Origin: Mesotaenium endlicherianum
Taxonomy: Eukaryota; Streptophyta; Zygnematophyceae; Zygnematales; Mesotaeniaceae
Length of the DNA stretch: 24,867 nt
Reading direction: 5' to 3'
NCBI GenBank assembly: GCA_009602735.1
Contig: WELA01009535.1
Span: 67,282 to 92,148, forward strand
Below are positions 10,069 through 19,371 of the stretch, piece after piece (within the stretch, counting starts at the first letter, position 1; the number at the start of each line of letters is the position of its first letter). Below the pieces are notes generated by a model. It was given only the letters and a program-made list of their open reading frames with translations, did not search any database and was not told where the DNA came from. The translations under genes were made by a program, and so were the position numbers.

Positions 10069-11757
10069 TCAGCCTGTCACCTTAAGAGGTGGTTCTTGGG
10101 GCTTCAGGATCAGGAGACGGAGATCTGGACCTAGATCTGGACAGCCCTCTAGGCTGTCAGCTGGCCTTCTAAAGAACCCGGTTAACTCTAAAGTTGGACC
10201 TCGAGGAGAACGAAGGATGGTGGCCTGCTCTTCAACCACTTGGGTGTTGATGCCCACATACACAGGCATTCCAGTAGGATGCTGAAATACATTGGCTAGT
10301 GGTACATGCCCCTGAGCGGAGGGGGAAGCTGGCATACCTCTGGCCCACCCGCGTGTCCCACTTCTGGCACCCCTGTCCTCTGGGAATTTCTGCCTGTGTC
10401 TGCTGCCCAATACAGTCAGATCAGCTTCTTCCCCTGCTTGGGCAGGTGGGCTGTGGGAGCGAGCGCGGGGTCCAGTAGTCGCCATAACGGGGATCACATT
10501 CCAAACACCTGATCGTGGTTCTTTAAGAAGCGCCCCTACCTGTCCCTGGGTATCCTGAGTACCTGCTGCTGATGCTTCTCCTCTGCCCTGTTCTTCTTCC
10601 TCAGCCTCCTCATCCTCCTCCTCGGAGAGAGTAGGGGTCTCGTCCACTAAGTCGTCCTGCTCCCTAGTAGACATGGAGTAGTCTACCGACCTCCCTTTCT
10701 TAGGGCGCGCTGGAGGTTGCTTGGCCTTCAGCCTACTGATATCTATCCGGCCTGCATTCTTTGCCCATTTGACAAAGGCATGCTTTCCCTTAGAGAAGTA
10801 CTCTCTTCCCCTCCTCCTATGTTCCTTGGTCTCTGCATTCATATTGCTCAGGCATCCATTCAGCCTGGGGTCCCAAGGGGCAATGTGAGGTGGTAGGATG
10901 AGATAGCCGTCTAGGCCATAGTGGAAGTCATCCGGTTGGGCTCGGTCACACTCCTGCTTCTTATTTGTGACGGTCATCCACCTCCAGTCTGTTGGCTGCT
11001 GGTAGTACTGGGGTCCGTGCTCAGCCTTCCTCAGTTTACACGGGAACCAGTGGGGAGAGAACATCTGCTGTCCTGCTTCCCTGGCCAAGTACTCCCAGCT
11101 CCTTCTCTCAACTTCATTGTAAGCTGGCAGGAGTGTGAGGTAGAATACCGTATCCTTAAAGCTATCGGGCCGCATGCTCACCATCCGGATGAGTCTCTGA
11201 TCTCCCACTATTCCCGGTATGGGGACCGGCTTGTCCTCTGAATCATCTGCGAGATACCGGGCCTGCTCTGCTGTATAGCCCACCATCTTAGCATAATCTT
11301 CGTAAAGGACCACGCCGGTGTGTGTCTCGATGTACCTGTCCAGTGCTGTAGCTCCTTCCTTCTGTAGCAGTGTTGTCTGTTCCAGCCTGTTGATCTCCTG
11401 GGCTGCCAGCAATGCTTCCTTCAGGTTATCGAAGTTTTGGCCACCCACCACAGTATACCTGTAAGTGGCCAAGCTCTTCTGTCTGTCCGCTTCAATCTTT
11501 TTTCTTTTCTCCTCTTCTGCCGCTGCCGCTTCTTCTTGCTGTTTCTTCTGTCTCTCCTCCTCAGCCTTCCTGAGGTTTTCCGCTTCCTGATCCTTCTTCC
11601 TCTGTGCCTCTTCTGCCGCCTCTTGTTGCTTGCGGACCCTTTCTTGTTCTCTCCTGGTGAGGGACGTCGCCGCCAGCTCCTTCTGGTATTGCTCCATTGT
11701 CCTCCTGGCTTCTTCTGCCTTGCGCTTTCTGTCCTCCTTTTGTGTGGTGGGCGCCAT
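10069..11757 (-). CDS. Third chromovirus ORF of unknown function (coiled-coil, acidic stretch)
   Basis: This frame lies between pol and the polypurine tract, in the same sense as gag and pol. I chose ATG 11757-11755 (MAPTTQKEDRKRK), giving about 562 codons; the open frame extends slightly upstream without a better start. Residues of about 5-100 are a highly charged E/K/Q/R coiled coil. A central part of about 100-345 is rich in W, Y and P and looks globular (blocks YRYTVVGGQNFDNLKEALL, WFPCKLRKAEHGPQYYQQP, FHYGLDGYLILPPHIAPWDP). Then follow a basic RPKKGR patch, an acidic run (SEEEDEEAEEEEQ) and a low-complexity tail. I see no signal peptide or membrane segment, so it is not an obvious envelope protein. 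I do not recognise the family. An intact 1.7-kb frame in a young element argues that it is functional. It could be an RNA-binding, capsid-accessory or host-derived protein; none of these is shown. Confidence 0.85.
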   Translation of the reverse strand: MAPTTQKEDRKRKAEEARRTMEQYQKELAATSLTRREQERVRKQQEAAEEAQRKKDQEAENLRKAEEERQKKQQEEAAAAEEEKRKKIEADRQKSLATYRYTVVGGQNFDNLKEALLAAQEINRLEQTTLLQKEGATALDRYIETHTGVVLYEDYAKMVGYTAEQARYLADDSEDKPVPIPGIVGDQRLIRMVSMRPDSFKDTVFYLTLLPAYNEVERRSWEYLAREAGQQMFSPHWFPCKLRKAEHGPQYYQQPTDWRWMTVTNKKQECDRAQPDDFHYGLDGYLILPPHIAPWDPRLNGCLSNMNAETKEHRRRGREYFSKGKHAFVKWAKNAGRIDISRLKAKQPPARPKKGRSVDYSMSTREQDDLVDETPTLSEEEDEEAEEEEQGRGEASAAGTQDTQGQVGALLKEPRSGVWNVIPVMATTGPRARSHSPPAQAGEEADLTVLGSRHRQKFPEDRGARSGTRGWARGMPASPSAQGHVPLANVFQHPTGMPVYVGINTQVVEEQATILRSPRGPTLELTGFFRRPADSLEGCPDLGPDLRLLILKPQEPPLKVTG

Positions 11758-11758
11758 C

Positions 11759-11788
11759 CTGCACATGTAACCAGGGCACAAGTTAGTA
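11759..11788 (-). promoter_or_regulatory. Candidate branch point and 3' splice site before the third ORF
   Basis: On the minus strand TACTAAC (11788-11782) is followed by a moderately pyrimidine-rich stretch and CAG at 11761-11759. The ATG of the third ORF begins 1 nt later. The branch adenine to AG spacing is about 24 nt, within the normal range. This would let a spliced subgenomic RNA present the third ORF as its first cistron. It is a predicted site only. Confidence 0.5.
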
Positions 11789-12147
11789 GGATATGGACCT
11801 TTGTCATAGGGATTGCAGGAAGTATGTTAGTATAGTATAGTGGCTTCGCTGCTGTTTACCTTACAGGATGATTGATAAAAGTTGACGTAGTTGCGATGCG
11901 CTACCCATAAACGTATGAGTGAGTTTTAGGGTGAGTTAAGTGATGGAGTGTTATGCGAGGCCCTTTTTCCTTCTGCTCAAGGTGCGTTATGTGGGCCAGG
12001 CTGTCCCCTCTGTCATTATGTTGACACTTAGGGTTCACGTAACTTGTTCTTTTATCGCTCTCGCTCACTAACTGTCATATATTTTCCCCTCCAACTTAAA
12101 TGGAGACAGGACCGCCTGTCACCTTCCCGTGTCAACTGAAATGACAG
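11789..12147 (-). other. Gap between pol and the third ORF
   Basis: These 359 bases inside the element have no long open frame. The region separates pol termination from the ORF3 acceptor. It could be the 3' part of an intron in a subgenomic RNA or hold an internal promoter; I see no clear TATA box. Confidence 0.5.
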
Positions 12148-15100
12148 TTATGGAGGGACTCCAGCGGCCCGAAGATGGAACCGTGTCAACGCCCCTTTGG
12201 CATTGGTCAAGTGGTCCTTAAATTCCCAAGTGTCCCCAGATGCATCGTAACCCTTCCATCGAATGAGGTATTTCATGACATATTTAGACGATCGACGGAC
12301 CGAGCGAGCGTCTAAAATCTCATCGACCTCATATTCCTCAGGGTCACCGTCCCGGACAGCGGGGACCGGTCCCGGTTGGACAGGTAACCGACCTGTGAAC
12401 AGTGTATCACCTTTGATGTACGGTTCCAGGAAGGAGACATTAAAGACCGGGTGCCCCTTGTATTCAGCTGACATGTTCAGTTTGTAAGCATTCTGACCGA
12501 CACGACGGACCACCGAATATGGACCGACCCAGACAGGGCCAAGCTTTTTCTTGACCACACCAGGGAGGTACAGGTGCTGAGAATGCAGTTTGACTAAATC
12601 CCCCTTGGAAAATGTCAGTTCCCGACGGTGTTGATTAGCGTATTTTTGTTGGTTTTCTTGGGCCGTGTGCAAGTTTCGTTGGACTTCTGACAGGGTGTCA
12701 GCAAACTCCTGAGTTAACTGGAGGGAGACCGGGTTGTCAATCCCTTCAGGGTGAGTTAAAGATTCCCCTAGCACATCTAGAGGAGACTTAGGGACTCTAC
12801 CCAGGCTGAGTTCAAAAGGAGTTTTGCCCGTTGACGCGTGCACCGCACTGTTGACCGCAAACTGAATTTGAGGCAACAGGTCATCCCAATTATCTTGTTT
12901 TTGGTTAATATATGCTCTCAGCACCTCCTGCAGAACTCGGTTAGTTCTTTCAGTCTGCCCATCAGTCTGAGGGTGGTTTGCTGTGCTGAGCAGCTGTTTG
13001 ACTCCCATTAACCCCATTAAAGCTCTCCAGAACTTAGAGGTGAATTTTGAGTCTCTGTCTGAGATGATATTAGAAGGGAGCCCATGTTGGCATACTACAT
13101 GGTTGTAAAACTGTCTCGCTGTTTCGAGTGCAGTCACTTTGACAGTTGTGGGGATAAAAATGACCATTTTTGTCAGTTTATCCACGACTACCAGTATTGA
13201 ATCATGCCCGTTGGCAGTTCTTGGTAGTGAGACCACCCAGTCCATGGATATAGTTTCCCAGCGTCCCGCTGGGATGGGTAGCGGTTGCAAGAGACCTCCG
13301 GGTGGTGTGTGCCGAGACTTATTTCTCTGACACTGGTCACAGGACTTGACATATTTCAAGACCTCCCGGGGTAACCCCTCCCAATGATAATGTTTTGCCA
13401 GTTTGCCAACAGTTTTGGCCTGCCCCAAATGTCCACCCAGGAGACTGTCATGAGCTTGACTCAGTAAGAGAGACCTTATTTCCAAATTATTAGGAATGAC
13501 CAGCTTCAGCCTGCCTGAAGTGGTTTCAGTCACCCAGACCCCTCCCTTGAGCTTATACCCGAGTGCGGTAGCACGACACATACCAGTAGTGGGGCTGGGC
13601 TCAAATGTTGGGTCAGAAAGGTAGGCTTTCCTAAGTTGTTCAAGGAAGGACTTTTTCACCTTTAGTGAAGTGAGTGCACACAGGACTTTATCTACAGCAT
13701 GCTGACTAAAGTTCCTTTCTTGCAAGTCAGGTCTTCTAGAGAGTGCATCAGCAGGATTCAACTTCCCTGGTTTGTAGTCGATCTGGACTTGGAACTGCTC
13801 CAGCATCTGGCTCCAGCGGTTCTCCCTCCTCGACAGCTTGGACTTCTTCTGAAAGTGGGTCAGAGCTAGATGATCTGTAATCACCTTAAAAGCTTTACCA
13901 TGTAAGTATGCTCTCCACTGTTTGAGTACATGAATGATAGCTAGCAGCTCTTTATCATGCACTGAGTAATTAATCTCCGCTGGATTAAATTTCATAGACT
14001 CATACAACACAGGATGCCACTCCTGCCGTACCTTACCATCCTTTGTGGTTTTGTCAGCAGGCTGCAACAAAATAGCACCCATGGCAAAATCAGAGGCATC
14101 AGTAACCACCTGCACCGGTTTGCTGGGGTCATACACGGCTAGCACTGGGGCAGAACAAAGGGCATCTTTAAGGGTCTGGAAGGCAGCCTGCTGCTCTTCC
14201 CCCCACACATACCCGATGTCTTTCTTAGTAAGGTCAGTCAGTTTACTGGCCTTTGTGGAATAATTCTCAATAAATCTCCTATAGTAGTTAGCCAACCCGA
14301 GGAAGGATCTAACTTCAGAGACAGACTGTGGTACTGGCCAGTCCCTTATGGTCTGGACTTTCTTAGGATCCACACTGATGCCCTCTTTACTGACAACGTG
14401 GCCTAAGAATTCAATACTTTCCTTAAAGAAATCACACTTGCTCATTTTAGCATACAAGTGATTTTTCCGCAGAGTGTCCAGCACTTTCTTTAAGTGTTCA
14501 GTGTGCTGAGCTTCATCTTTAGAGAAAATTAAAATATCATCCAGGAAAACTTGCACAAACTTATCCAAATAAGGTCTGAAAATGTCATTCATAGCACCCA
14601 TAAAGGTAGCAGGAGCATTAGTCAGTCCAAATGGCATCACGTTGAACTCATAGTGTCCATAACGTGTGCGGAAAGCAGTCTTGTGTTCATCCCCCTCAGC
14701 AATTCTGATTTGATGATAACCACTCTTGAGATCTATCTTACTGAACACCTTAGCGCCAGACAGGGTATCAAGCAAGTCCTCGATTCTGGGTAAAGCATAC
14801 TTGTTCTTTACTGTAATTCTGTTCAGGGCTCTGTAATCCACACACATCCGCATACTGCCATCCTTTTTCTTAACAAATAGGATAGGTGCGCCGTACGGTG
14901 ATTTACTGGGAGAAATGTAACCATTTTCCTCCAGCTCTGCAATCTGTGTTTTCAACTCCTCACTCTCCAAATAAGACAAGCCATACGTGCGTTGCCAGGG
15001 TGGCTGGCTACCAGGTAATAAATCAATCCTATGATCTACTTCCCGCTTAGGGGGTAGTCCTGGAGGCATATTAAACACATCCGTGTACTGAGCAACAATG

Positions 15101-15978
15101 TTTGCAGCAGTAGGGTGTTCCGGAGGGTGTACCTTTTTCTCAACCACTTCTTCAGGTTGAGGAGGTACCTCTCTTAGCAGCAGACAGAACATTCTGTCTT
15201 CCTTCTGGTTCCAGCTTTTGACGAACTCCATTGCATTCAGCAACTTGCATCCTTCTGGAAGCCTCTTCTTTTCCTTCATTTGCCATCCACACAGGACAAG
15301 AGGAAGAGCACTGGTGGGTGCCAAGTCAGTCTGCCCATCACTGGCTCCTCTCACTTTAACTGTACCTCTGCTCCAACACACTTCAGCTTGATGTCTATTA
15401 AGCCAGGACCTGCCTAGCACGAGATCATAAAAGCCAGTGTTGAGTACCTCAAATGTAAGCGTTTCAGTTAGAACTGCAATGCCAGAACCTAACTGGACCT
15501 CAATAGGCTTGGTTATAACTCCTCCCGGGATACTTGAGGCATCTCCAAGGAATATTTTTCTATTCCCTTGGGTGACAGTAGGCAGCCTTAGCCGCTTAAC
15601 TAAGTCCTTGTGGATAAAAGTATGTGACGCCCCTCCGTCAACAAATGCCCTCACCTTCCTACCTGCAATCATGCAATGCAGTAGGATAGGGGGGACTGTC
15701 TTTTCCTGACTTTCGCATTGTTCTCCTGACGTAGCAAAGAAATGTTGGACATCAGGTGGAACAAGAGCATCCAGAGTGTGCACTCTCTGGACGTCTATAT
15801 TGCTGATGGTCTCCTTTATCTGGTTGTCAGGCATGCATAGTGAATCCAGTTCAGCAGGACCCATAATACCTGCTACGAGGGCAGCTAGTGACGACTCACT
15901 ATCTCTAGCATCCTCACAGTCAGTAGACTGGATTACTGACTGTTGCTGTCTTTTAAAGGCTGGTCTTTTCTCTCGACC
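12148..15978 (-). CDS. pol: Chromovirus pol: protease, reverse transcriptase, RNase H, integrase, chromodomain
   Basis: Pol is open from 15978 and overlaps the end of gag by 45 nt in the -1 frame. The first in-frame ATG is 15864 (1238 residues onward; numbering below starts there). The aspartic protease has FVDGGAS with D76. The reverse transcriptase has [22 protein letters not shown] and the intact catalytic FLDD (440-443). RNase H has TDAS (D589), DKE (E639), ITDH (D664) and NPADALS (D706). Integrase has an HHCC finger (H805, H812, C842, C845) and the DDE triad D875, D936, E972 with 35 residues between the last two. A GPY/F-like module ([14 protein letters not shown]) follows. The C-terminal chromodomain (about 1178-1230) has YEVDEIL, IRWKGY and TWEF, keeping the Y, W and Y of a methyl-lysine-binding cage. 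The frame is uninterrupted. Expression is most likely as a Gag-Pol fusion through the frameshift signal at 15916-15957. Confidence 0.95.
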   Translation of the reverse strand, partial: GREKRPAFKRQQQSVIQSTDCEDARDSESSLAALVAGIMGPAELDSLCMPDNQIKETISNIDVQRVHTLDALVPPDVQHFFATSGEQCESQEKTVPPILLHCMIAGRKVRAFVDGGASHTFIHKDLVKRLRLPTVTQGNRKIFLGDASSIPGGVITKPIEVQLGSGIAVLTETLTFEVLNTGFYDLVLGRSWLNRHQAEVCWSRGTVKVRGASDGQTDLAPTSALPLVLCGWQMKEKKRLPEGCKLLNAMEFVKSWNQKEDRMFCLLLREVPPQPEEVVEKKVHPPEHPTAANIVAQYTDVFNMPPGLPPKREVDHRIDLLPGSQPPWQRTYGLSYLESEELKTQIAELEENGYISPSKSPYGAPILFVKKKDGSMRMCVDYRALNRITVKNKYALPRIEDLLDTLSGAKVFSKIDLKSGYHQIRIAEGDEHKTAFRTRYGHYEFNVMPFGLTNAPATFMGAMNDIFRPYLDKFVQVFLDDILIFSKDEAQHTEHLKKVLDTLRKNHLYAKMSKCDFFKESIEFLGHVVSKEGISVDPKKVQTIRDWPVPQSVSEVRSFLGLANYYRRFIENYSTKASKLTDLTKKDIGYVWGEEQQAAFQTLKDALCSAPVLAVYDPSKPVQVVTDASDFAMGAILLQPADKTTKDGKVRQEWHPVLYESMKFNPAEINYSVHDKELLAIIHVLKQWRAYLHGKAFKVITDHLALTHFQKKSKLSRRENRWSQMLEQFQVQIDYKPGKLNPADALSRRPDLQERNFSQHAVDKVLCALTSLKVKKSFLEQLRKAYLSDPTFEPSPTTGMCRATALGYKLKGGVWVTETTSGRLKLVIPNNLEIRSLLLSQAHDSLLGGHLGQAKTVGKLAKHYHWEGLPREVLKYVKSCDQCQRNKSRHTPPGGLLQPLPIPAGRWETISMDWVVSLPRTANGHDSILVVVDKLTKMVIFIPTTVKVTALETARQFYNHVVCQHGLPSNIISDRDSKFTSKFWRALMGLMGVKQLLSTANHPQTDGQTERTNRVLQEVLRAYINQKQDNWDDLLPQIQFAVNSAVHASTGKTPFELSLGRVPKSPLDVLGESLTHPEGIDNPVSLQLTQEFADTLSEVQRNLHTAQENQQKYANQHRRELTFSKGDLVKLHSQHLYLPGVVKKKLGPVWVGPYSVVRRVGQNAYKLNMSAEYKGHPVFNVSFLEPYIKGDTLFTGRLPVQPGPVPAVRDGDPEEYEVDEILDARSVRRSSKYVMKYLIRWKGYDASGDTWEFKDHLTNAKGALTRFHLRAAGVPP
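15916..15957 (-). promoter_or_regulatory. Programmed -1 ribosomal frameshift signal between gag and pol
   Basis: In element sense, the heptamer TTTAAAA (15957-15951) sits in the gag frame as T TTA AAA, the canonical X XXY YYZ phase. A 7-nt spacer (15950-15944) is followed by a perfect 10-bp stem, ACAGTCAGTA (15943-15934) pairing with TACTGACTGT (15925-15916), around an 8-nt loop. Slipping back one base enters the open pol frame. The gag stop TAA (15935-15933) lies inside the stem-loop. All three components are seen directly; function is inferred from known -1 frameshift sites. Confidence 0.88.
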
Positions 15979-17411
15979 TTAGGCAGGTGCTTGACCGGAC
16001 ACTGTTCTCTGTAGTGGCCTTTCTGCTGACAATGGTAGCAAGTAGATTTTGCTGAGGCTGGTCTCGGCTTAGTCCTACCACCACCCCTTCCATAGCCACC
16101 TCGAGAGGGACCACCTCTACCTCTAGACTGAATAGCATTGTACTCATACTCATATTCATCACCCTGATTATCCTCAGCCTGGTCTCCTTCAACTGCATTG
16201 TAGGAACCGTGGGGCTTTTTGACAATCTTAGACACCAAAGCGTTACTCTGGCGCTTGTGATTGAACTGCTGCTGATCCCAGGCGTCAGCATCCTGGATCA
16301 AGTCAGCCAGTTTCTCATACTTTTTCTCAGCAAAATGACCAGAGACCTCGGATTTCAAGCCATACCTGAAGTATGCTATCCTATACCGTTCTGGCAAATC
16401 AGGCTGCTTCATCATGTTCTCTTGGAACTTTTGAGCAAACTCAGCAACTGAAGTGGTCTGCTTCAGTGTCAGGGAGATCATCGCATAGATAGCTTTCTCC
16501 TGCTGGTTGATGACATCAAACTTCTCATGCAACTTCTCGACAAACTCTACCCACGTAGGGTCACCGAGTTGCCGAGCCTTACGCTCTTCCTTCCAGTAAA
16601 GCCACCAGTCTGCGGCACTGCCTTTCAGTAGCGCACCGGTGTGCCTGACCTTCTCGTAATCTTGCAGTTCTGGGTAGTTCTCCAGCCACTGCTCAACATC
16701 CGCGAGAAACTTGATCAGGTAATATTTTCTGTTTCCCTCAGGATCATAGTCCTGGGGAGGTTTCGGCTTGGGCTTACTAGGCCCTCGGCCACCACCACTA
16801 GTGGTGTGAGACCCCAGTTGGTCTCTGTCCCGGAGTAGGGACATTATGATTCTTTTGTCCTCCTGCTGGGACTGATACATGGTCGCCATTTGCGACTGCA
16901 TCTGAACGAACAATGCTCCCAAGTCTACATTTTGGGGTGGTAGATTAGCAAATGCAGCAGCAGCATTGGCATCTACTCGCTGAGTAGTGTCCTCAACAAT
17001 CCCTCTTGCTCCTGCAGCAGCAATTCCTGCCGCATTCAGCCGGTCACGTATTTGACCTAGGGGTACATTGAGTTGTACGGCAGGAGGTGGGTTCAGAACA
17101 TTGGCCCTTGATGCCATAAGTTCTTCAACAGTGCGCTCGTCAGCTGGCTGTCCTTCCCTCCTTTGTATATCTTCAGCGGCCTTTGCTACTTGTTCAGCTT
17201 CTAGTCTGGCTATCTCCTCCTCAGCTTGCTGAGCTGCGACTGAGGCAATAGCAGCTGCCTCATCTGCTGCCTCCCTAGCTGCAGTATCCGCTACTGCTTC
17301 CGAATAGGTACGGTTTCCCGCTACATGGCTTTCCGCCTGGTTTTCGACATTCTCGTTATCCTGGTTCTCCATGTCTCGGGAGTTGCTAGTTTGAGACCTT
17401 GTCCTTACCAT
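15933..17411 (-). CDS. gag: Chromovirus gag (capsid and CCHC nucleocapsid)
   Basis: Gag forms the virus-like particle and packages element RNA. The 492-residue frame starts at ATG 17411 (MVRTRSQ), 20 nt after the primer-binding site, and ends at TAA 15935-15933. An A/E-rich N-terminal region (about 40-100) is probably helical. The retrotransposon gag capsid domain is recognisable around 225-340 ([42 protein letters not shown]). Near the C-terminus a glycine/arginine-rich stretch precedes one intact zinc knuckle, [14 protein letters not shown] (C-x2-C-x4-H-x4-C). The final codons overlap pol. The start ATG is followed by GTAAGG, a good 5' splice-site match. Confidence 0.95.
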   Translation of the reverse strand: MVRTRSQTSNSRDMENQDNENVENQAESHVAGNRTYSEAVADTAAREAADEAAAIASVAAQQAEEEIARLEAEQVAKAAEDIQRREGQPADERTVEELMASRANVLNPPPAVQLNVPLGQIRDRLNAAGIAAAGARGIVEDTTQRVDANAAAAFANLPPQNVDLGALFVQMQSQMATMYQSQQEDKRIIMSLLRDRDQLGSHTTSGGGRGPSKPKPKPPQDYDPEGNRKYYLIKFLADVEQWLENYPELQDYEKVRHTGALLKGSAADWWLYWKEERKARQLGDPTWVEFVEKLHEKFDVINQQEKAIYAMISLTLKQTTSVAEFAQKFQENMMKQPDLPERYRIAYFRYGLKSEVSGHFAEKKYEKLADLIQDADAWDQQQFNHKRQSNALVSKIVKKPHGSYNAVEGDQAEDNQGDEYEYEYNAIQSRGRGGPSRGGYGRGGGRTKPRPASAKSTCYHCQQKGHYREQCPVKHLPKVERKDQPLKDSNSQ

Positions 17412-17430
17412 ACAAAGAAGACTGTGATAA

Positions 17431-17444
17431 CTGCTCCGATACCA
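17431..17444 (-). promoter_or_regulatory. Primer-binding site, initiator-Met tRNA type
   Basis: TGGTATCGGAGCAG lies 1 nt after the 5' LTR in element sense. It matches the plant-type initiator Met tRNA primer site TGGTATCAGAGC except for one A-to-G change. This supports a green-lineage host. Confidence 0.88.
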
Positions 17445-17445
17445 C

Positions 17446-18180
17446 TGAAATGAATCGACTTACCAAATAGGCGATTAACGATTAATAAAGATCTTTTATA
17501 TCGGCAAGTAATCTTTATGGTACTTTCCGTAAACTGGTTAAACGGCGAAGGACAATACACTAGCAATGAATAATACTCGTCAGTCAAATGAGAGTAAACT
17601 AGCATCAATAATGCAAATCAGTAAACTCATACATTAGCAAGGTTAGAAGACAGTGCGTATCAATGGCTTCTCGCCTTGGATTCAGATCTCTCTCAGTAAG
17701 CTGTACAAGAGAGTTGGCCTCGTTTCCGAATGCCGAACTCGAGAGCAATGCCTAGCATATGTACATGGAATGAGTTTACTGTTCAACGGTCAGTGCGATG
17801 GCACCGCCTACCCGGGAGTTAACCACGTTGGTAGGACCTCGGTTAACCAAATCCACCGCCATCTCCCATCATCCCGAATAGCCATCCATCATGGGGATGT
17901 CATCTGGCCATTCATCTAGGAGGTGGTACTTAGATGCATATCAAGGCAGTTCGCTGCTACCGTGCACGGAAGTCAGCTGGCTGTCAAAGAATGTGTCAGC
18001 AAGCTGACTTAAGTTGACTTCAGCCTGCTGCTTTTGGCCGAGTCATTAAACTGATAATTATGTAAAGTCCAGCAGACTGATTATTAACTAAAGTTCAGCA
18101 GACTGACTACTAACTAAAGTTCGGCAGGCTGAACTAAATTAACTATTATATTATATCTACTAATATACTGATTCATTACA
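17446..18180 (-). repeat. 5' LTR of the chromovirus (735 bp)
   Basis: It is the same length and has the same termini as the LTR at 9234, with about 11 single-base differences by eye and no indel noticed. The U3 tandem repeats are at 18063-18140. A sense TATAAAA motif lies at 17500-17494. This copy drives transcription of the element toward lower coordinates. Confidence 0.95.
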
Positions 18181-18185
18181 TAATG
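18181..18185. other. Target-site duplication, right copy (TAATG)
   Basis: It matches 9229-9233 exactly. It lies immediately next to the TAA stop (18188-18186) of the tyrosine recombinase frame, which places the chromovirus insertion within a few bases of that gene's end. Confidence 0.95.
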
Positions 18186-19204
18186 TTACTTGCATCTAAA
18201 AGCTGCTAGAATTTGCTCTTGGCCATAGAGGGCATCGCTAGCATCGTCAAGGATGGCTATGGCTCGGGCAGCGGATGCCAGTGATTGCTGCAGGTGAAGC
18301 ACGTAAGGCTCTTTTCCTCGAGCAGATTTCCATCTGCCCATAGTTTGGGCTACACCATCTGGGACACCCAAGATGGCGGCTGCTGTGGCGGCTCTCTTTC
18401 GCAAGAAGTGCGTACCCATGTTCTCTGTAAGGCCTACCGATGCGAATAGTTCCTTGCACCACTTATTCACAGTGGCGTGTGAGGTTGGCTGAAGAGAAGA
18501 TCTGCCAGATGCCTGTATATGCCGAATTAAAGGCCCATTGAGAGCATACTCTGGTATCTCCGCTACTAACCTACACAAAATTTTTACCGAGGACCACTTG
18601 GAGTTGCTTGCGTGAAGGGCACCCCATGCGCCCTCACCAATTTGGTCCGTCTTAGAGGACGGGAGGTGCAAGTTAATGACTGTGATGTTTGGACCACCCG
18701 TGATGTCGAGATCCTGAATTCTGGTTTTGGCCAGATCTGAGTATCGCAGACAAGCACTATACATGAGCATCATCTTCATGAGCGATCCGGCAGTGGCACC
18801 TGGCCCTGCGTGCTTTTCAAAAATTGCAGTGAGGGTGGAGGGTGCGACCGGCATCATGGTGTGCTTGGGTCTGGGCAGCAACCTTTGCGCTGCTTTCCTA
18901 AGGCTATTGATTTTATCGTGCGATGTGGGGCTAGGTAGCTCCGCTAATCGATGCACGCAAAAACTTGCAGCCGATGACAAATGGTACGTAGACCAGGTGA
19001 CACGCTCCTGGATGAGATACAAGCAGTAGAGCCTGACCACCTCGATTGACGCCGGAAGATCTTGCAACTTATGCATTTCGCACCACCGTTGAAAACGCAT
19101 CCAGTAAGTGTGGTAGGTACGCAGACTGGTAGGTGCGATAGTGTGGAGCAACACGTCCACGCTCGTGGCTTCCGAGGCTTGTAAGGCCGGATTTTCAAAA
19201 AGTC
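18186..19204 (-). CDS. Tyrosine recombinase of the DIRS-like element
   Basis: In DIRS/PAT/Ngaro-type retrotransposons this enzyme integrates a circular DNA copy without a target duplication, replacing the DDE integrase. The frame is open from about 19204 to TAA 18186 but has no upstream ATG. Numbering here starts at GTG 19160 (324 residues). An N-terminal SAM-like core-binding domain (SLRTYHTYWMRFQRWC) is followed by the catalytic domain: R139 (SACLRYSDLAK), K170 (PSSKTDQIG), H251 and R254 (THFLRKRAA), W277 (MGRWKS) and the nucleophile candidate Y286 (KEPYVLHL). The full set of residues expected for a tyrosine recombinase is present. Because there is no start codon, it was probably translated as the end of a polyprotein with RT-RNase H, which is now broken upstream. 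It reads in the same direction as RT. Confidence 0.88.
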
Positions 19205-19371
19205 AATATTTTGCTCAACACCTCATACACCCAGGCGTAAGGCTAGCACCATGCACAGAGGGATGCCCTTGCCCCCAAACGCAGCCTTGTCTGTGCCAGG
19301 CAACAAAATTGAGGAGCTATAGCTTAGCGTAATGATCGCCTGCACACAATCTATCCACTCCGCATCGCTAT

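Larger units (their letters stand above)
9234..18180 (-). mobile_element. Complete Ty3/gypsy chromovirus LTR retrotransposon with a third ORF
   Basis: The element is 8947 bp and lies on the minus strand. In its own order it has: 5' LTR (18180-17446), primer-binding site (17444-17431), gag (17411-15933), pol in the -1 frame (15978-12148), an extra ORF (11757-10069), a polypurine tract (9981-9969) and the 3' LTR (9968-9234). The LTRs start TG and end CA, and the flanking TAATG duplication is perfect. The two LTRs differ at about 11 of 735 positions by eye (about 98.5% identity). All reading frames are open and the catalytic residues are present. It is therefore a recent and possibly still active copy. 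The chromodomain after integrase places it among chromoviruses, which typically target heterochromatin. Confidence 0.96.

Noticed and set aside
10069..11757. Third ORF as an envelope gene
   Set aside because: No signal peptide, hydrophobic fusion peptide or transmembrane segment is visible. Position alone does not support env.
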